This document shows, piece by piece, positions 37,295 through 46,390 of a stretch of DNA of 64,000 nt. Numbering within the stretch: the stretch's first letter is position 1; each line of letters starts with the position of its first letter. A program made the translations under genes and the position numbers. Below the pieces are notes generated by a model. It was given only the letters and a program-made list of their open reading frames with translations, did not search any database and was not told the origin of the DNA. Origin of the DNA: Bradyrhizobium agreste (lineage in GTDB: Bacteria > Pseudomonadota > Alphaproteobacteria > Rhizobiales > Xanthobacteraceae); NCBI RefSeq assembly GCF_016031625.1, contig NZ_JACCHP010000007.1, forward strand, positions 124,001 through 188,000, read 5' to 3'.

Positions 37295-37608
37295 CCATTT
37301 CTCCTGGAATGTCGCGATGAACGGTACGGCTGCCTTCTGCACCGTTCGCCTGCACCGGACCGGTTCACCGCGTAGAGACTTCGAACGGCGCGGTGTGATG
37401 CAAGCCTCGCCGTGTGGTGATCGTTTAGGGTTTTCGCGGCGCTTTCGCGGAATTGTGCTCCTCATATGCGGCGGCGCGCCGACACCGCCGCATTCGTTGG
37501 AACTGCCCGAAGCTCGGGATTTCCCACATCTGGTATGTGGGAAGTGTGACCTTCCCCATGCATTTGTTGCGAGGCGGCATTAGACTGGGACATTCGCCGA
37601 GTGAGCCC
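37295..37608. promoter_or_regulatory. Divergent control region with perfect inverted repeat before mutL
   Basis: TTCCCACAT (37521-37529) and ATGTGGGAA (37535-37543) form a perfect 9-bp inverted repeat with a 5-base spacer, 66 bases before the mutL ATG. It has the size and symmetry of a protein operator. It does not match the alphaproteobacterial LexA box (GAAC-N7-GTTC). The remainder of the 314 bases shows nothing else I can name. Confidence 0.5.
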
Positions 37609-39414
37609 ATGCCCGTCCGCCAACTTCCCGAACAGATCGTTAACCGCATCGCCGCCGGCGAGGTGGTCGAACGTCCGGCGAGTGTGGTCAAGGAACTGGT
37701 CGAGAACGCCATCGATGCCGGGGCGAGCCGGATCGACGTCTTCACCGACGGCGGCGGGCGGCGGCGGATCGGCATCACCGACGACGGCGGCGGCATGAAC
37801 GCAAGAGACCTTGCGCTCGCCGTCGAGCGCCATGCCACCTCCAAGCTCGACGACGAGGACCTGCTGCAAATCCGCACCCTCGGCTTTCGCGGCGAGGCCC
37901 TGCCCTCGATCGGCGCGGTGGCGCGCCTCTCCATCACCACGCGGCACGCCAGCGAGCCGCACGCCTGGGCGCTGTCGGTCGAAGGCGGCGAGAAATCCGA
38001 GATCATGCCGGCCGCGCTCGCACATGGTACGCGCGTCGAGGTTGGCGATCTCTTCTATGCGACGCCGGCGCGGCTCAAGTTTCTGAAGACCGACCGCACC
38101 GAGGCGGAAGCCATCCGCGAAGTGGTGCGGCGCCTCGCGATGGCGCGCCCCGACATCGCCTTCACGCTCGCCGGGGAGGAGCGCGCGCCGGTGACCTGGG
38201 CCGCCGCGCTGCCCGGTGCCGCCGGTCGCCTGACCCGGCTCGGCGACATTCTCGGCGCGGACTTCCGCAGCCACGCCATCGAGGTCCATGCCGAGCGCGA
38301 CGGCGTCGTCGTCGCCGGCTATGCGGCTGCCCCGGCGCTGACCAAGGCCAACGCGCTCGGCCAATATCTCTTCGTCAACGGCCGGCCGGTGCGCGACAAG
38401 CTCATTCTCGGCGCCGTGCGCGCGGCCTATTCCGACTATCTGCCGCGCGATCGCCATCCGGTGCTGGCGCTGTTCGTCACGCTCGACCCGCGCGAGGTGG
38501 ACGCCAACGTGCATCCGGCCAAGACCGAGGTGCGCTTCCGCAATGCCGGTCTCGTCCGCGCGCTGATCGTGCACGGATTGAAGGAGGCGCTGGCGCGCGA
38601 GGGCCGCCGCACCGCCGCCAACAGCGGCGAGAGCGCGCTGTCTTCGTTCCGGCCCGCTTTCATGCCGCCACGTCCGGCGAGCTGGGACTGGCGAGCTTCG
38701 CCATCAACTCCGATGCCGTCGTTCGAAGGCGCCGCCGCGCCAGCGTTCGCCGAGCGCGCGCAGGCCGCCTTCGACGTCGGCGCGCCCAGTGCTGACGTGC
38801 GGATCGAGACGCAGCCGGTCGCCGACCTCGTCGATCGCCCGCTCGGCGCGGCGCGCACCCAGATCCACGAGACCTACATCGTCTCGCAGACCCGCGACGG
38901 CCTGATCATCGTCGACCAGCATGCCGCCCATGAGCGCATCGTATACGAGCGGCTGAAGGCCGCGCTCGCTACGAACGGCGTGCAGCGGCAGATCCTGCTG
39001 ATCCCCGAGATCGTCGAGATGGACGAGGCCATTGTGGAGCGCCTGCTCGAGCGCAGCGAGGAGCTGGCGTCGTTCGGCCTCGCCATCGAATCCTTCGGCC
39101 CCGGCGCGGTCGCGGTGCGCGAGACGCCGTCGCTGCTCGGCAAGACCAACGCGGGGGGCCTCTTGCGCGATCTTTCCGAGCACATGGCCGAATGGGACGA
39201 GGCGCTGCCGCTCGAACGCCGCCTGATGCACGTCGCCGCCACCATGGCCTGCCACGGCTCGGTGCGCGCCGGCCGCCGCTTGCGGCCGGAGGAGATGAAC
39301 GCCCTGCTGCGCGAGATGGAGGCGACGCCGAACTCCGGCCAGTGCAACCACGGCCGGCCGACCTATGTCGAGCTCAAGCTGAGCGACGTGGAGAAGCTGT
39401 TCGGAAGGCGGTGA
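37609..39414 (+). CDS. mutL: DNA mismatch repair protein MutL
   Basis: MutL links mismatch recognition by MutS to strand removal. The 601-residue product has the GHKL ATPase motifs (ENAIDAGASRI, DDGGGMN, LGFRGEALPSIGAVA), a Pro/Ala linker at about 370-430, and a C-terminal domain with DQHAAHERIVYERL, which matches the endonuclease pattern DQHA-x2-E-x4-E, and QCNHGRPTYVEL. The ACR-type motif is ACHGSVRAG, with His for the usual Arg. Presence of the nuclease motif fits a bacterium without MutH. rsmD lies convergently 5 bases past the stop. Confidence 0.96.
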   Translation: MPVRQLPEQIVNRIAAGEVVERPASVVKELVENAIDAGASRIDVFTDGGGRRRIGITDDGGGMNARDLALAVERHATSKLDDEDLLQIRTLGFRGEALPSIGAVARLSITTRHASEPHAWALSVEGGEKSEIMPAALAHGTRVEVGDLFYATPARLKFLKTDRTEAEAIREVVRRLAMARPDIAFTLAGEERAPVTWAAALPGAAGRLTRLGDILGADFRSHAIEVHAERDGVVVAGYAAAPALTKANALGQYLFVNGRPVRDKLILGAVRAAYSDYLPRDRHPVLALFVTLDPREVDANVHPAKTEVRFRNAGLVRALIVHGLKEALAREGRRTAANSGESALSSFRPAFMPPRPASWDWRASPSTPMPSFEGAAAPAFAERAQAAFDVGAPSADVRIETQPVADLVDRPLGAARTQIHETYIVSQTRDGLIIVDQHAAHERIVYERLKAALATNGVQRQILLIPEIVEMDEAIVERLLERSEELASFGLAIESFGPGAVAVRETPSLLGKTNAGGLLRDLSEHMAEWDEALPLERRLMHVAATMACHGSVRAGRRLRPEEMNALLREMEATPNSGQCNHGRPTYVELKLSDVEKLFGRR

Positions 39415-39419
39415 CGCAC

Positions 39420-39974
39420 CTACGGCCTCTTCAAAAACACGAACTCCGTGTCGTCATAGGCTCGCCGCTCCAGTTCCTCGAAACCTTCCGGCGTCACGAA
39501 CTGCGCGGCCTTCGCCTCCTCCACCACGAGCAGCGCGCCCGGGGTGAGCCAGCCGCCGTCGCGCAGACTCGCGAGCGCCTTCTCCGCAAAGCCCTTGCCG
39601 TAGGGCGGATCGAGGAACACGAGCGAGAACGGCTCGACGGGATGCGCGGGGCCGAGATCGGTCGCATCGCGGCGATACACCTTGGTGACGCCGCCGAGGC
39701 CGAGCGCCTCGACGTTGTTGCGCAACAGCGCGCGCGCCTCCGCGCCATTGTCGACGAACAGCGTGAACTTGGCGCCGCGCGAGGCCGCTTCGATGCCGAG
39801 TGCGCCGGTGCCGGCGAAGAGATCGAGCACGCGCGCATCCGAAATCGGATCGTCATAGGCGTGCACGAGGATGTTGAACACGGACTCGCGCAAGCGGTCC
39901 GCGGTGGGGCGGATGTCGCGCGAAGAGGGTGAGGCGAGATTGCGCCCCTTCAAGCGGCCCCCGACGACGCGCAA
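39420..39974 (-). CDS. rsmD: 16S rRNA (guanine966-N2)-methyltransferase
   Basis: RsmD methylates G966 of 16S rRNA in the 30S subunit. The 184-residue product starts MRVVGGRLKGR, has the TADRLRESVFNIL segment, the SAM-binding VLDLFAGTGALGIEAASRG and the catalytic LDPPYGKG motif. Length is normal. It lies 2 bases downstream of the pseudouridine synthase gene, so the two rRNA-modification genes form one transcript. Confidence 0.96.
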   Translation of the reverse strand: MRVVGGRLKGRNLASPSSRDIRPTADRLRESVFNILVHAYDDPISDARVLDLFAGTGALGIEAASRGAKFTLFVDNGAEARALLRNNVEALGLGGVTKVYRRDATDLGPAHPVEPFSLVFLDPPYGKGFAEKALASLRDGGWLTPGALLVVEEAKAAQFVTPEGFEELERRAYDDTEFVFLKRP

Positions 39975-39976
39975 AG

Positions 39977-41902
39977 CTAGTCCTCCCGCGGCGTCAGGTC
40001 GCGCTTGCCGTGATAGCCGCGCTTGGGACGGCGCGGCGGGCCGTAGCCGCTCGCCTCCATCTCGTTGCGCTCGCGCGCCTCTTCGCTGCCGGTGCGCTGC
40101 ACCAGCACGCGGCGGCCCTTACGGTCGTTGATCACCGCGCGCTTGCTGGCGGGCTTCTTCTCGCCGGGTATGTCGTCGGCGCGCGAAGCTGATTTCGAGG
40201 GCACGTCGAACTGCGCGCCCGACTTCTCGATTACCTTGTCGCCGAGCTGCTCGCGCAGCACGCGCGAGCGGACCTCCTCGACCTGGCCTTCCGGAATCTC
40301 GCCGAGCTGGAACGGACCGTAGGAGACGCGGATCAGCCGGTTCACCTCGAGGCCGAGATGGGCGCAGACGTTGCGGACCTCGCGGTTCTTGCCTTCGCGG
40401 ATCGCAAACACCAGCCAGACATTGGCGCCCTGGTCGCGCTCCAGCGTCGCTTCGATCGGACCATACTTGACGCCATCGATCTCGATGCCGTTCCTGAGCG
40501 CGTCGAGCTGCGCCTGGGTGACGTCGCCATGGGCGCGGACGCGGTAGCGGCGCAGCCAGCCGGTGTCGGGCAGCTCGAGCGTGCGCGCGAGGCCGCCATC
40601 GTTCGTGAGCAGCAGCAGGCCCTCGGTGTTGAAGTCGAGCCGGCCGACGCTGATCAGGCGCGGCAGGCCTTCCGGCAGATTGTCGAACACGGTCGGTCGG
40701 CCCTCGGGGTCGTCATGCGTCGTCATCAGTCCGCGGGGTTTGTGGTAGAGGAACAGCCGCGTGCGCTCGCGCTCCGGCAACGGCCTGCCGTCGACCATGA
40801 CGACGTCGTTCCTGGTGACGTCGAGCGCCGGCGAATTGATGACGCGGCCGTTGACGGTGACGCGGCCCTGCGTGACCATCTCCTCGGCGTCGCGGCGCGA
40901 GGCGAGCCCGGCGCGGGCCAGCACCTTGGCAATGCGCTCGCCGGCCTTCTTCGGCTTCGGCGCCTCGTCTCGGCGCGGCCGGCCCTCGAAATCGCGATCG
41001 CGCTCGCGGTAGGCGCCGCGGCCGCCGAAGGCGGGACGCTTCTCGAAGATCCTGCTGTCGTCCTCGTTGTCGCGGCGCGGACGATCGCGGAAGCGGCCCT
41101 CGCTGCGCGGATGCTCCTGCCAGTCCATGCGGCCTTCGGGCCGCTTCTCGCGCGAGCGGTTGAAGCGTGGACGATCGTCACCGGCGCGCTCCTCGCGCGG
41201 GCGCGAGAAACGCGGGCGGTCATCGCCCTCGTCGCGGCGCCGGGAGAAACGCGGACGGTCGTCGCCGCGGCCACCCTCACGGCGGTCGTCACGCTGACGC
41301 CAGGGCTTCTCCTCGCCGCGATCGCGGCCGCCGAAATCCTTGTCGAAGCTCTTGCGCGGGCGGTCACCGCGCGGACCCGCCTCGCGCTTCTGCCACGGCT
41401 TGGAATCGCCGCGCTCGCCGCGATCGCGCGGGCGATCGCCAAAGCTGCGCTTGCGATCTCCCGGGTCGCCCTTGCGATCCCGGAAATCGCGGTCGCGGCC
41501 GAAATCCTTGCGCGGCCGATCCGCACCGCCCCGCGAGAACTTGCGGTCCTCGAAACGCCGCTCGCTGCGCTCGCCACGTGGAGCGCGCTCGTCACGAGCG
41601 AATTTCGGACGATCGCCGCGCGGCTTGAAGCTGCGCTCGCCGCGGCCCTCGCTGCCGCGGTCGTCGCGCTTGAAGCGGGGACGGTCACTGAAATCGCGGC
41701 GCGGTGCGTCGCCCTCCTCGCGGCGGCGGAATGGGCGGCTGTCACGGTCGCCACGGGGCGGGCGGCTGTCGCGCTCGCCCTTGCCCGCGAAGCCGCGCTT
41801 GGCGAATTTCTTCTCAGGCCCGCGCGGCTTGCCGCTGCGGCCGCCTTTGGCCGGGCCTCGCCGGCCGCGGGAATCGTTGTCTTTGTCGCTGTCGCGAGGC
41901 AT
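39977..41902 (-). CDS. rRNA pseudouridine synthase (RluB/RsuA family) with long charged extension
   Basis: The 641-residue product is about twice the usual size. Residues 320-640 are the enzyme: an S4 domain (GERIAKVLARAGLASRRDAE), the catalytic motif GRLDFNTEGLLLLT with Asp near 423, and the KNREVRNVCAHLGLEV segment. It should convert a uridine in 23S rRNA to pseudouridine. Residues 1-319 are almost only Arg, Asp, Gly, Lys, Glu, Pro, Phe and Ser, with repeated DDRPRFSR-type units, so they are likely disordered and RNA-binding. A shorter basic tail follows the enzyme. rsmD comes next on the same strand. Confidence 0.92.
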   Translation of the reverse strand: MPRDSDKDNDSRGRRGPAKGGRSGKPRGPEKKFAKRGFAGKGERDSRPPRGDRDSRPFRRREEGDAPRRDFSDRPRFKRDDRGSEGRGERSFKPRGDRPKFARDERAPRGERSERRFEDRKFSRGGADRPRKDFGRDRDFRDRKGDPGDRKRSFGDRPRDRGERGDSKPWQKREAGPRGDRPRKSFDKDFGGRDRGEEKPWRQRDDRREGGRGDDRPRFSRRRDEGDDRPRFSRPREERAGDDRPRFNRSREKRPEGRMDWQEHPRSEGRFRDRPRRDNEDDSRIFEKRPAFGGRGAYRERDRDFEGRPRRDEAPKPKKAGERIAKVLARAGLASRRDAEEMVTQGRVTVNGRVINSPALDVTRNDVVMVDGRPLPERERTRLFLYHKPRGLMTTHDDPEGRPTVFDNLPEGLPRLISVGRLDFNTEGLLLLTNDGGLARTLELPDTGWLRRYRVRAHGDVTQAQLDALRNGIEIDGVKYGPIEATLERDQGANVWLVFAIREGKNREVRNVCAHLGLEVNRLIRVSYGPFQLGEIPEGQVEEVRSRVLREQLGDKVIEKSGAQFDVPSKSASRADDIPGEKKPASKRAVINDRKGRRVLVQRTGSEEARERNEMEASGYGPPRRPKRGYHGKRDLTPRED

Positions 41903-42026
41903 GAAATAATCTCACTTAGGGAAGTGGCGCGATGAGCATTGTGCGCGCTCGTTCCGAGCCGCAGGGCTCAGGCAAATTCGGTTGAGCACTTCTGCTGAAG
42001 GCGCAGCTACTAGCAGGTTTCTTCGG

Positions 42027-42485
42027 ATGATACGAGGCTTGAAAGCCCCCTCTTTCATGGATTTGGCGCTTCTGGCGGCCGAAAATGCCGGAAAGGCGGG
42101 CGAAGTTCCGATCGGATGCGTGGTGGTCCGGAATCACGAGGTGATCGCCACGGCCGCCAACCGGACACTGACCGATTACGACCCCACCGGACACGCCGAA
42201 ATCATTGCGCTGCGCGAGGCGGCGAAAAAGATCGGCAGCGAGCGCCTGGTCGACTGCGACCTCTACGTGACGCTGGAGCCCTGCACCATGTGTGCGGGCG
42301 CGATCTCGTTTGCAAGGGTGAGGCGGCTCTATTACGGCGCGGCCGACCCCAAGGGCGGCGCGGTGGAATCGGGCGTGCGGTTCTTTGCCTCGCCGACCTG
42401 CCACCACGCGCCGGACGTCTATTCCGGTGTCGGCGAGAGCGAGGCGGCGCGCCTGCTCAAGGAGTTTTTTCGGGAGCGGCGCTAG
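42027..42485 (+). CDS. tadA: tRNA-specific adenosine deaminase
   Basis: TadA converts A34 to inosine in tRNA-Arg(ACG). The 152-residue product has the deaminase zinc motifs [10 protein letters not shown] and [10 protein letters not shown], and the [15 protein letters not shown] region typical of TadA rather than of guanine or cytidine deaminases. The start is taken at ATG 42027; ATG 42057 (MDLALLA) would also keep the whole domain. It runs convergent with the dehalogenase gene, whose stop overlaps its own by 4 bases. Confidence 0.92.
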   Translation: MIRGLKAPSFMDLALLAAENAGKAGEVPIGCVVVRNHEVIATAANRTLTDYDPTGHAEIIALREAAKKIGSERLVDCDLYVTLEPCTMCAGAISFARVRRLYYGAADPKGGAVESGVRFFASPTCHHAPDVYSGVGESEAARLLKEFFRERR

Positions 42486-43387
42486 CCTGCCAGGAAGAAC
42501 TCGCGCAGCGCCTTCGCGGTCGCTTCCGGATTCTCCTCCGTCAGGAAGTGCCCCGAATCCACCGGCATGCCGTCGACGTTGGTCGCCCATTGCTTCCACG
42601 TGTCGAGCGGCGTCGCGGCGGCCTGGGCGACGCCGGCATTGCCCCACAACGCCAGCATCGGCACGGTGATCTTCTTGCCGGCCTCGAAATCGGCCTTGTC
42701 GAGGTCGTAGTCGAAATAGGCGCCGGCGCGGTAATCCTCGCACATCGCGTGGATGCGGGCGGGATCGCGGAACGGGGCGAGGTAGTGCTCGAGCGCGCGC
42801 GGGTCGATCGCATCCAGCGTCTTCGACTTGGTCTGGCTCGCCATCTTGAAGCGCAGGAAGAACTCGCCCTGCCCTGCGATCAGCGTCTCCGGCAGCGGAT
42901 AGGGCTGCGCTAGGAAGGTCCAGTGATAGATCTTCAGTGCGTAGGCGCGGTTCATCCGCTCCCAGTAATTATAGGTCGGCAGGATATCGAGCACGGCGAG
43001 CTTCGACAGCCGGCCGGGATGGTCGAGCGCGAGCCGATAGGAGACGCGGCCGCCGCGGTCGTGGCCGGCGAGCGCGAAATGCACGTGGCCGAGCCGCTCC
43101 ATCACCTCGACCATGGCTTTCGCCATGGCGCGCTTGCTGTAGGGGATGTGCAGCGCATCGCTGGCGGGCATGTCGGACCAGCCGTAGCCCGGCAGATCGG
43201 CGATGATCAGCGTGAAGGCTTCCGCAAGCTCAGGCGCCACCTGGTGCCACATCACGTGGGTCTCGGAGAAGCCGTGCAGGAGCAGCAGCGGCGGGCCCTT
43301 GCCGCCGACGCGGGCGAAGATGCGGCCGAACGAGGTATCGATCCATTCGGCGGCAAAGCCCGGATAGAGGTCGGCGAGATCGGACAT
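42482..43387 (-). CDS. Fluoroacetate dehalogenase-like alpha/beta hydrolase
   Basis: The 301-residue product closely resembles the R. palustris fluoroacetate dehalogenase RPA1163, as I recall that sequence, and the known catalytic residues fall at the same numbers: Asp110 nucleophile with Arg111 and Arg114 ([11 protein letters not shown]), acid Asp134 (VLDILP), fluoride pocket His155, Trp156 (YHWTF) and Tyr219 (CEDYR), and His280 (SGHFL). His-Trp-Tyr in the halide pocket is the mark of defluorinating members. A difference is Gln185 where RPA1163 has Trp. It should hydrolyse fluoroacetate to glycolate; other 2-halo acids are possible. Confidence 0.88.
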   Translation of the reverse strand: MSDLADLYPGFAAEWIDTSFGRIFARVGGKGPPLLLLHGFSETHVMWHQVAPELAEAFTLIIADLPGYGWSDMPASDALHIPYSKRAMAKAMVEVMERLGHVHFALAGHDRGGRVSYRLALDHPGRLSKLAVLDILPTYNYWERMNRAYALKIYHWTFLAQPYPLPETLIAGQGEFFLRFKMASQTKSKTLDAIDPRALEHYLAPFRDPARIHAMCEDYRAGAYFDYDLDKADFEAGKKITVPMLALWGNAGVAQAAATPLDTWKQWATNVDGMPVDSGHFLTEENPEATAKALREFFLAG

Positions 43388-43546
43388 CTTGTTGCATCCT
43401 TGTTGGTCAGTCCCGGGGGCTCGACACAAAAAATGTCGAAAACAACCCCATGCACAGTACCGGTATTATCGTCGGGGCAACTAACCCCAACTGCTGCTTG
43501 CACATTCTGGCGTGCGGATGTGGCGGCGCAGTGACGCCAAATGTCG

Positions 43547-43587
43547 AGATTCCGGATCGGCGCGTTTGGCGCGCCGTCCGGAATGAC
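43547..43587. repeat. Short palindromic repeat related to family A
   Basis: GATTCCGGATCGGCGCG and CGCGCCGTCCGGAATGAC form a compact hairpin. The GGAATGAC end is that of family A, so this looks like a minimal or deleted copy. It ends 5 bases before the purD stop position. Confidence 0.6.
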
Positions 43588-43591
43588 GAGG

Positions 43592-44875
43592 CTAATTTTG
43601 CGCCTTCTCGGCCTCCACCGCCTGCCAACCGATATCGCGGCGGCAAAAACCGTCCGGCCAGCGGATGCGGTCGACGGCCTGGTAGGCGCGGGCCTGCGCC
43701 TCGGTGACGGTCGCTCCCAGCGCGCAGACATTGAGCACGCGGCCGCCATTGGCGAGGATCGCGCCGTCCTTGGCCACCGTGCCGGCGTGGAAGATCTCGA
43801 CATTGTCGACCTTGGCGGCCTCCTCTAACCCCTCGATGCGCGTGCCCTTCTGGTAGTCGCCGGGATAGCCCTTCGCGGCCATCACCACGGTGAGCGCGGA
43901 TTCCGGATGCCAGCGCAGATCGAAATGCTTCAACTGCCCATCACAAGCCGCAAGGAAGGCCGGCACGATGTCGCTCATCATGCGCAGCATCAAGACCTGG
44001 CACTCGGGATCGCCGAAGCGGACGTTGAACTCGAACAGCTTCGGCCCCTGCGTCGTCAGCATGATGCCGGCATAGAGCACGCCGCGGAACGGCGTGCCGC
44101 GCTGCTTCATGCCCGAGACCGTCGGCAGGATGATCCTGGCCATGATCGCGTCGTGGATGGCGGGCGTGACCAGCGGCGTCGGCGAATAGGCGCCCATGCC
44201 GCCGGTGTTCGGGCCGACGTCATGGTCGAACACGCGCTTGTGGTCCTGCGCGGAGGCCAGCGGGATCGCGGTCTCGCCGTCGCACAGCGCAAAGAAGCTG
44301 ATCTCGCGGCCCGGCAGAAACTCCTCGATCACGACCTCGGCGCCGGCCTCGCCGAAGGCGCCCTCGAACATCATGGCGATGGCGTCCTCGGCCTCGCGCA
44401 CGGTCTTGGCGACCACGACGCCCTTGCCGGCGGCAAGGCCGTCGGCCTTGATCACGATCGGCGCGCCCTGGCTCTGCACATAGGCGCGCGCGTCATCGGC
44501 CTTGGTGAAGCGCTTATAGGCGCCCGTGGGAATGCCGAACTCGGTGCACAGCGCCTTGGTGAACCCCTTCGAGCTTTCGAGCTGCGCCGCCGCCTTGCTC
44601 GGCCCGAACGCCTTGATGCCGGCGCCAGCGAGATCATCGACGATACCGGCCGCGAGCGGCGTCTCCGGCCCGACCACCACGAGCTCGACCGCGTTCGTCT
44701 TGCAGAACTCGATCACAGCGGCATGGTCGGCGACATCGAGCGCCACGCACTCCGCCTCCCTGGCGATGCCGGCATTGCCGGGCGCGCACCAGAATTTGGT
44801 CACCAGGGGAGAGGCTGCGATCTTCCACGCCAGCGCATGTTCGCGGCCGCCGGAACCGAGCAGGAGAATGTGCAT
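43592..44875 (-). CDS. purD: Phosphoribosylamine-glycine ligase
   Basis: PurD joins glycine to phosphoribosylamine with ATP, the second step of purine synthesis. The 427-residue product starts [18 protein letters not shown], and has the ATP-grasp segments [30 protein letters not shown] and the metal-binding [14 protein letters not shown]. Length is standard. ATG 44875 matches the family start exactly. It is monocistronic here. Confidence 0.97.
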   Translation of the reverse strand: MHILLLGSGGREHALAWKIAASPLVTKFWCAPGNAGIAREAECVALDVADHAAVIEFCKTNAVELVVVGPETPLAAGIVDDLAGAGIKAFGPSKAAAQLESSKGFTKALCTEFGIPTGAYKRFTKADDARAYVQSQGAPIVIKADGLAAGKGVVVAKTVREAEDAIAMMFEGAFGEAGAEVVIEEFLPGREISFFALCDGETAIPLASAQDHKRVFDHDVGPNTGGMGAYSPTPLVTPAIHDAIMARIILPTVSGMKQRGTPFRGVLYAGIMLTTQGPKLFEFNVRFGDPECQVLMLRMMSDIVPAFLAACDGQLKHFDLRWHPESALTVVMAAKGYPGDYQKGTRIEGLEEAAKVDNVEIFHAGTVAKDGAILANGGRVLNVCALGATVTEAQARAYQAVDRIRWPDGFCRRDIGWQAVEAEKAQN

Positions 44876-45222
44876 CGAGGGCTCGAGATGAGGGGTTTTG
44901 CTGGGGCGGAGGTCGCACGAATCGGGGTGGGGCTCAAGGGGGGATGGCCTCGAACTCCCCCGGCATTCCGAGGAAAATCGATCCGACAATCGCCCGAGTG
45001 TACGACCAGTATGAAAGTACAAATTCCGGGACACTGGCGGGACGTGGCCAGTGCCCGCCTCACGCGATTGAGCCGGGCGCGTTTCTTCTCAACCTTGGCC
45101 GACGCGTCTGCATGGTCTCAACATCTCGCGACGTGGCAACGCCGGATGAGCTGCCGTGGGCAGCGTTGCACTTGGACAAGCTACGGCTGACAAACGCGCA
45201 ACGCTAGTGTGGGTGGGCGCTA
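44876..45222. other. Intergenic region between purD and the NYN gene
   Basis: These 347 bases should hold the purD promoter (minus strand). Short frames cross it on both strands, but none has a signal, motif or convincing ribosome binding site. I see no repeat-family element. Its right end marks the change to more A+T-rich DNA. Confidence 0.4.
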
Positions 45223-46059
45223 TCAATCAGGGAATGGGAGGCCAAAAACCTCAATCGCAAAGTTCTTCAGGATCGCAAGATCGCTGTGGGTCCAATAAGT
45301 CTTGTAGCCGGGGTTCACATTGGGCATTGCCAAGACGTATGTCTGATCCGGACATGCAAACAGCTCTATTTCTCCATCGTCATTATCCCACGCCTGAAGC
45401 ACTCGCCCAATTTTACCCCTCGATGATTCGCCGCTTCCCGATGGGAGAGAGAATAGAGCCCTACTTGCCGGCCGCAATGCAGGATATATCGATTGGACGT
45501 CCAATTGGCGGCGCTGGTCTGCCGCAGAGATTAGTTGCTTGTTTGTCTTGTGAGGTGGATACCATAGCGTGACGGACATCCCTTCTTGCACCAACGCATC
45601 TAGCAGCGGCTTGAAATCGAGGTCTCCGGTGAGCAGAGTGGCGTGCTGCATGTTGCGTCGAAATGAGTGCGTTAGCATGTCGACTGCGATCATCACGTCG
45701 ACTTTCTTTTGCTCCTGTTTGCGCACGGTCGGGCTCTTTCGAGTGTCGCCCTCGTAAACATGAAAGCGATCGAGCGATCCGAGCTGATCATGGAATGCAA
45801 TCGCTGCGTCGCGCCTGACGCCGAATTCCTCATCCGTTTCGCCATTGCGTTTCGCGGGGAGAGCATCGTAGTAGAAGACTTTGTCGTAGCCGCCGGTCAA
45901 GCGATCATAGTCGATGCGCAGAACCTGGCCCGGCACGTATCGCTTTCCGATTTCCTCGATGGTTGTCCTGAGACATGCTCCATCAATAAATAGGTACTTC
46001 GTCACGGGTTGAATTGCCTTTCGCGAAGAATTTGAAGCGCCTAAACGTCCGAAGCTCAT
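45223..46059 (-). CDS. NYN-domain (PIN-like) putative ribonuclease
   Basis: The 278-residue product has the NYN pattern: KYLFIDGACLRTTIEE with the first acidic residue, KVDVMIAVDMLTHSF in the middle, and ATLLTGDLDFKPLLDALVQEG with the GDxDF motif, all typical of the LabA/NYN group of metal-dependent RNases. The C-terminal 80 residues are unassigned. Codon use is visibly more A+T-rich than the neighbours, which suggests acquisition by transfer. GTG at 46005 is an alternative start. Target RNA unknown; a defence or toxin-like role is possible but only inference. Confidence 0.82.
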   Translation of the reverse strand: MSFGRLGASNSSRKAIQPVTKYLFIDGACLRTTIEEIGKRYVPGQVLRIDYDRLTGGYDKVFYYDALPAKRNGETDEEFGVRRDAAIAFHDQLGSLDRFHVYEGDTRKSPTVRKQEQKKVDVMIAVDMLTHSFRRNMQHATLLTGDLDFKPLLDALVQEGMSVTLWYPPHKTNKQLISAADQRRQLDVQSIYPALRPASRALFSLPSGSGESSRGKIGRVLQAWDNDDGEIELFACPDQTYVLAMPNVNPGYKTYWTHSDLAILKNFAIEVFGLPFPD

Positions 46060-46099
46060 AAACGTTGCTCACAAGGGAAGGTCTGCCGAGTGTTGCTGG

Positions 46100-46390
46100 T
46101 CAGTCTTTCGGCTTCTCGTACAGATCGATATCGTTGATCGCATCTTGGATGAGATCGCGCAGAGCGATGAGCGTGTCCCGAGCGCGCAGCGCTGAGCGGC
46201 CAGCCATGTAGGGGCCCGCAGGCGGCAATTCATTTGGTGCTGACGCTGCCACGCCGCTGCCGGTTTGTCCGGTGCTGATCTCGGCAATGCGTCCGCCATT
46301 CACGCCGAAATAAGCGGCGATGTCGTGCTGGCGATCTCCGCGAAGCAGCATCCCTTTGACGACTGCGATCTCACCGTTGTTCAGCGCCAT
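46100..46390 (-). CDS. Small HTH-like protein of unknown function
   Basis: The 96-residue product begins MALNNGEIAVVKGMLLRGDR and continues QHDIAAYFGVNGGRIAEIST, which looks like a Hin-type helix-turn-helix; the second half is helical (RDTLIALRDLIQDAINDIDL). Similar small proteins occur in many copies in Bradyrhizobium accessory regions as far as I recall. It is on the same strand as the NYN gene, 40 bases upstream of it, so both may be one transcript. DNA binding is inferred from the HTH-like pattern only. Confidence 0.7.
   Translation of the reverse strand: MALNNGEIAVVKGMLLRGDRQHDIAAYFGVNGGRIAEISTGQTGSGVAASAPNELPPAGPYMAGRSALRARDTLIALRDLIQDAINDIDLYEKPKD

Noticed and set aside
37521..37543. 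LexA (SOS) box upstream of mutL
   Set aside because: The inverted repeat TTCCCACAT/ATGTGGGAA lacks the GAAC-N7-GTTC pattern of alphaproteobacterial LexA.
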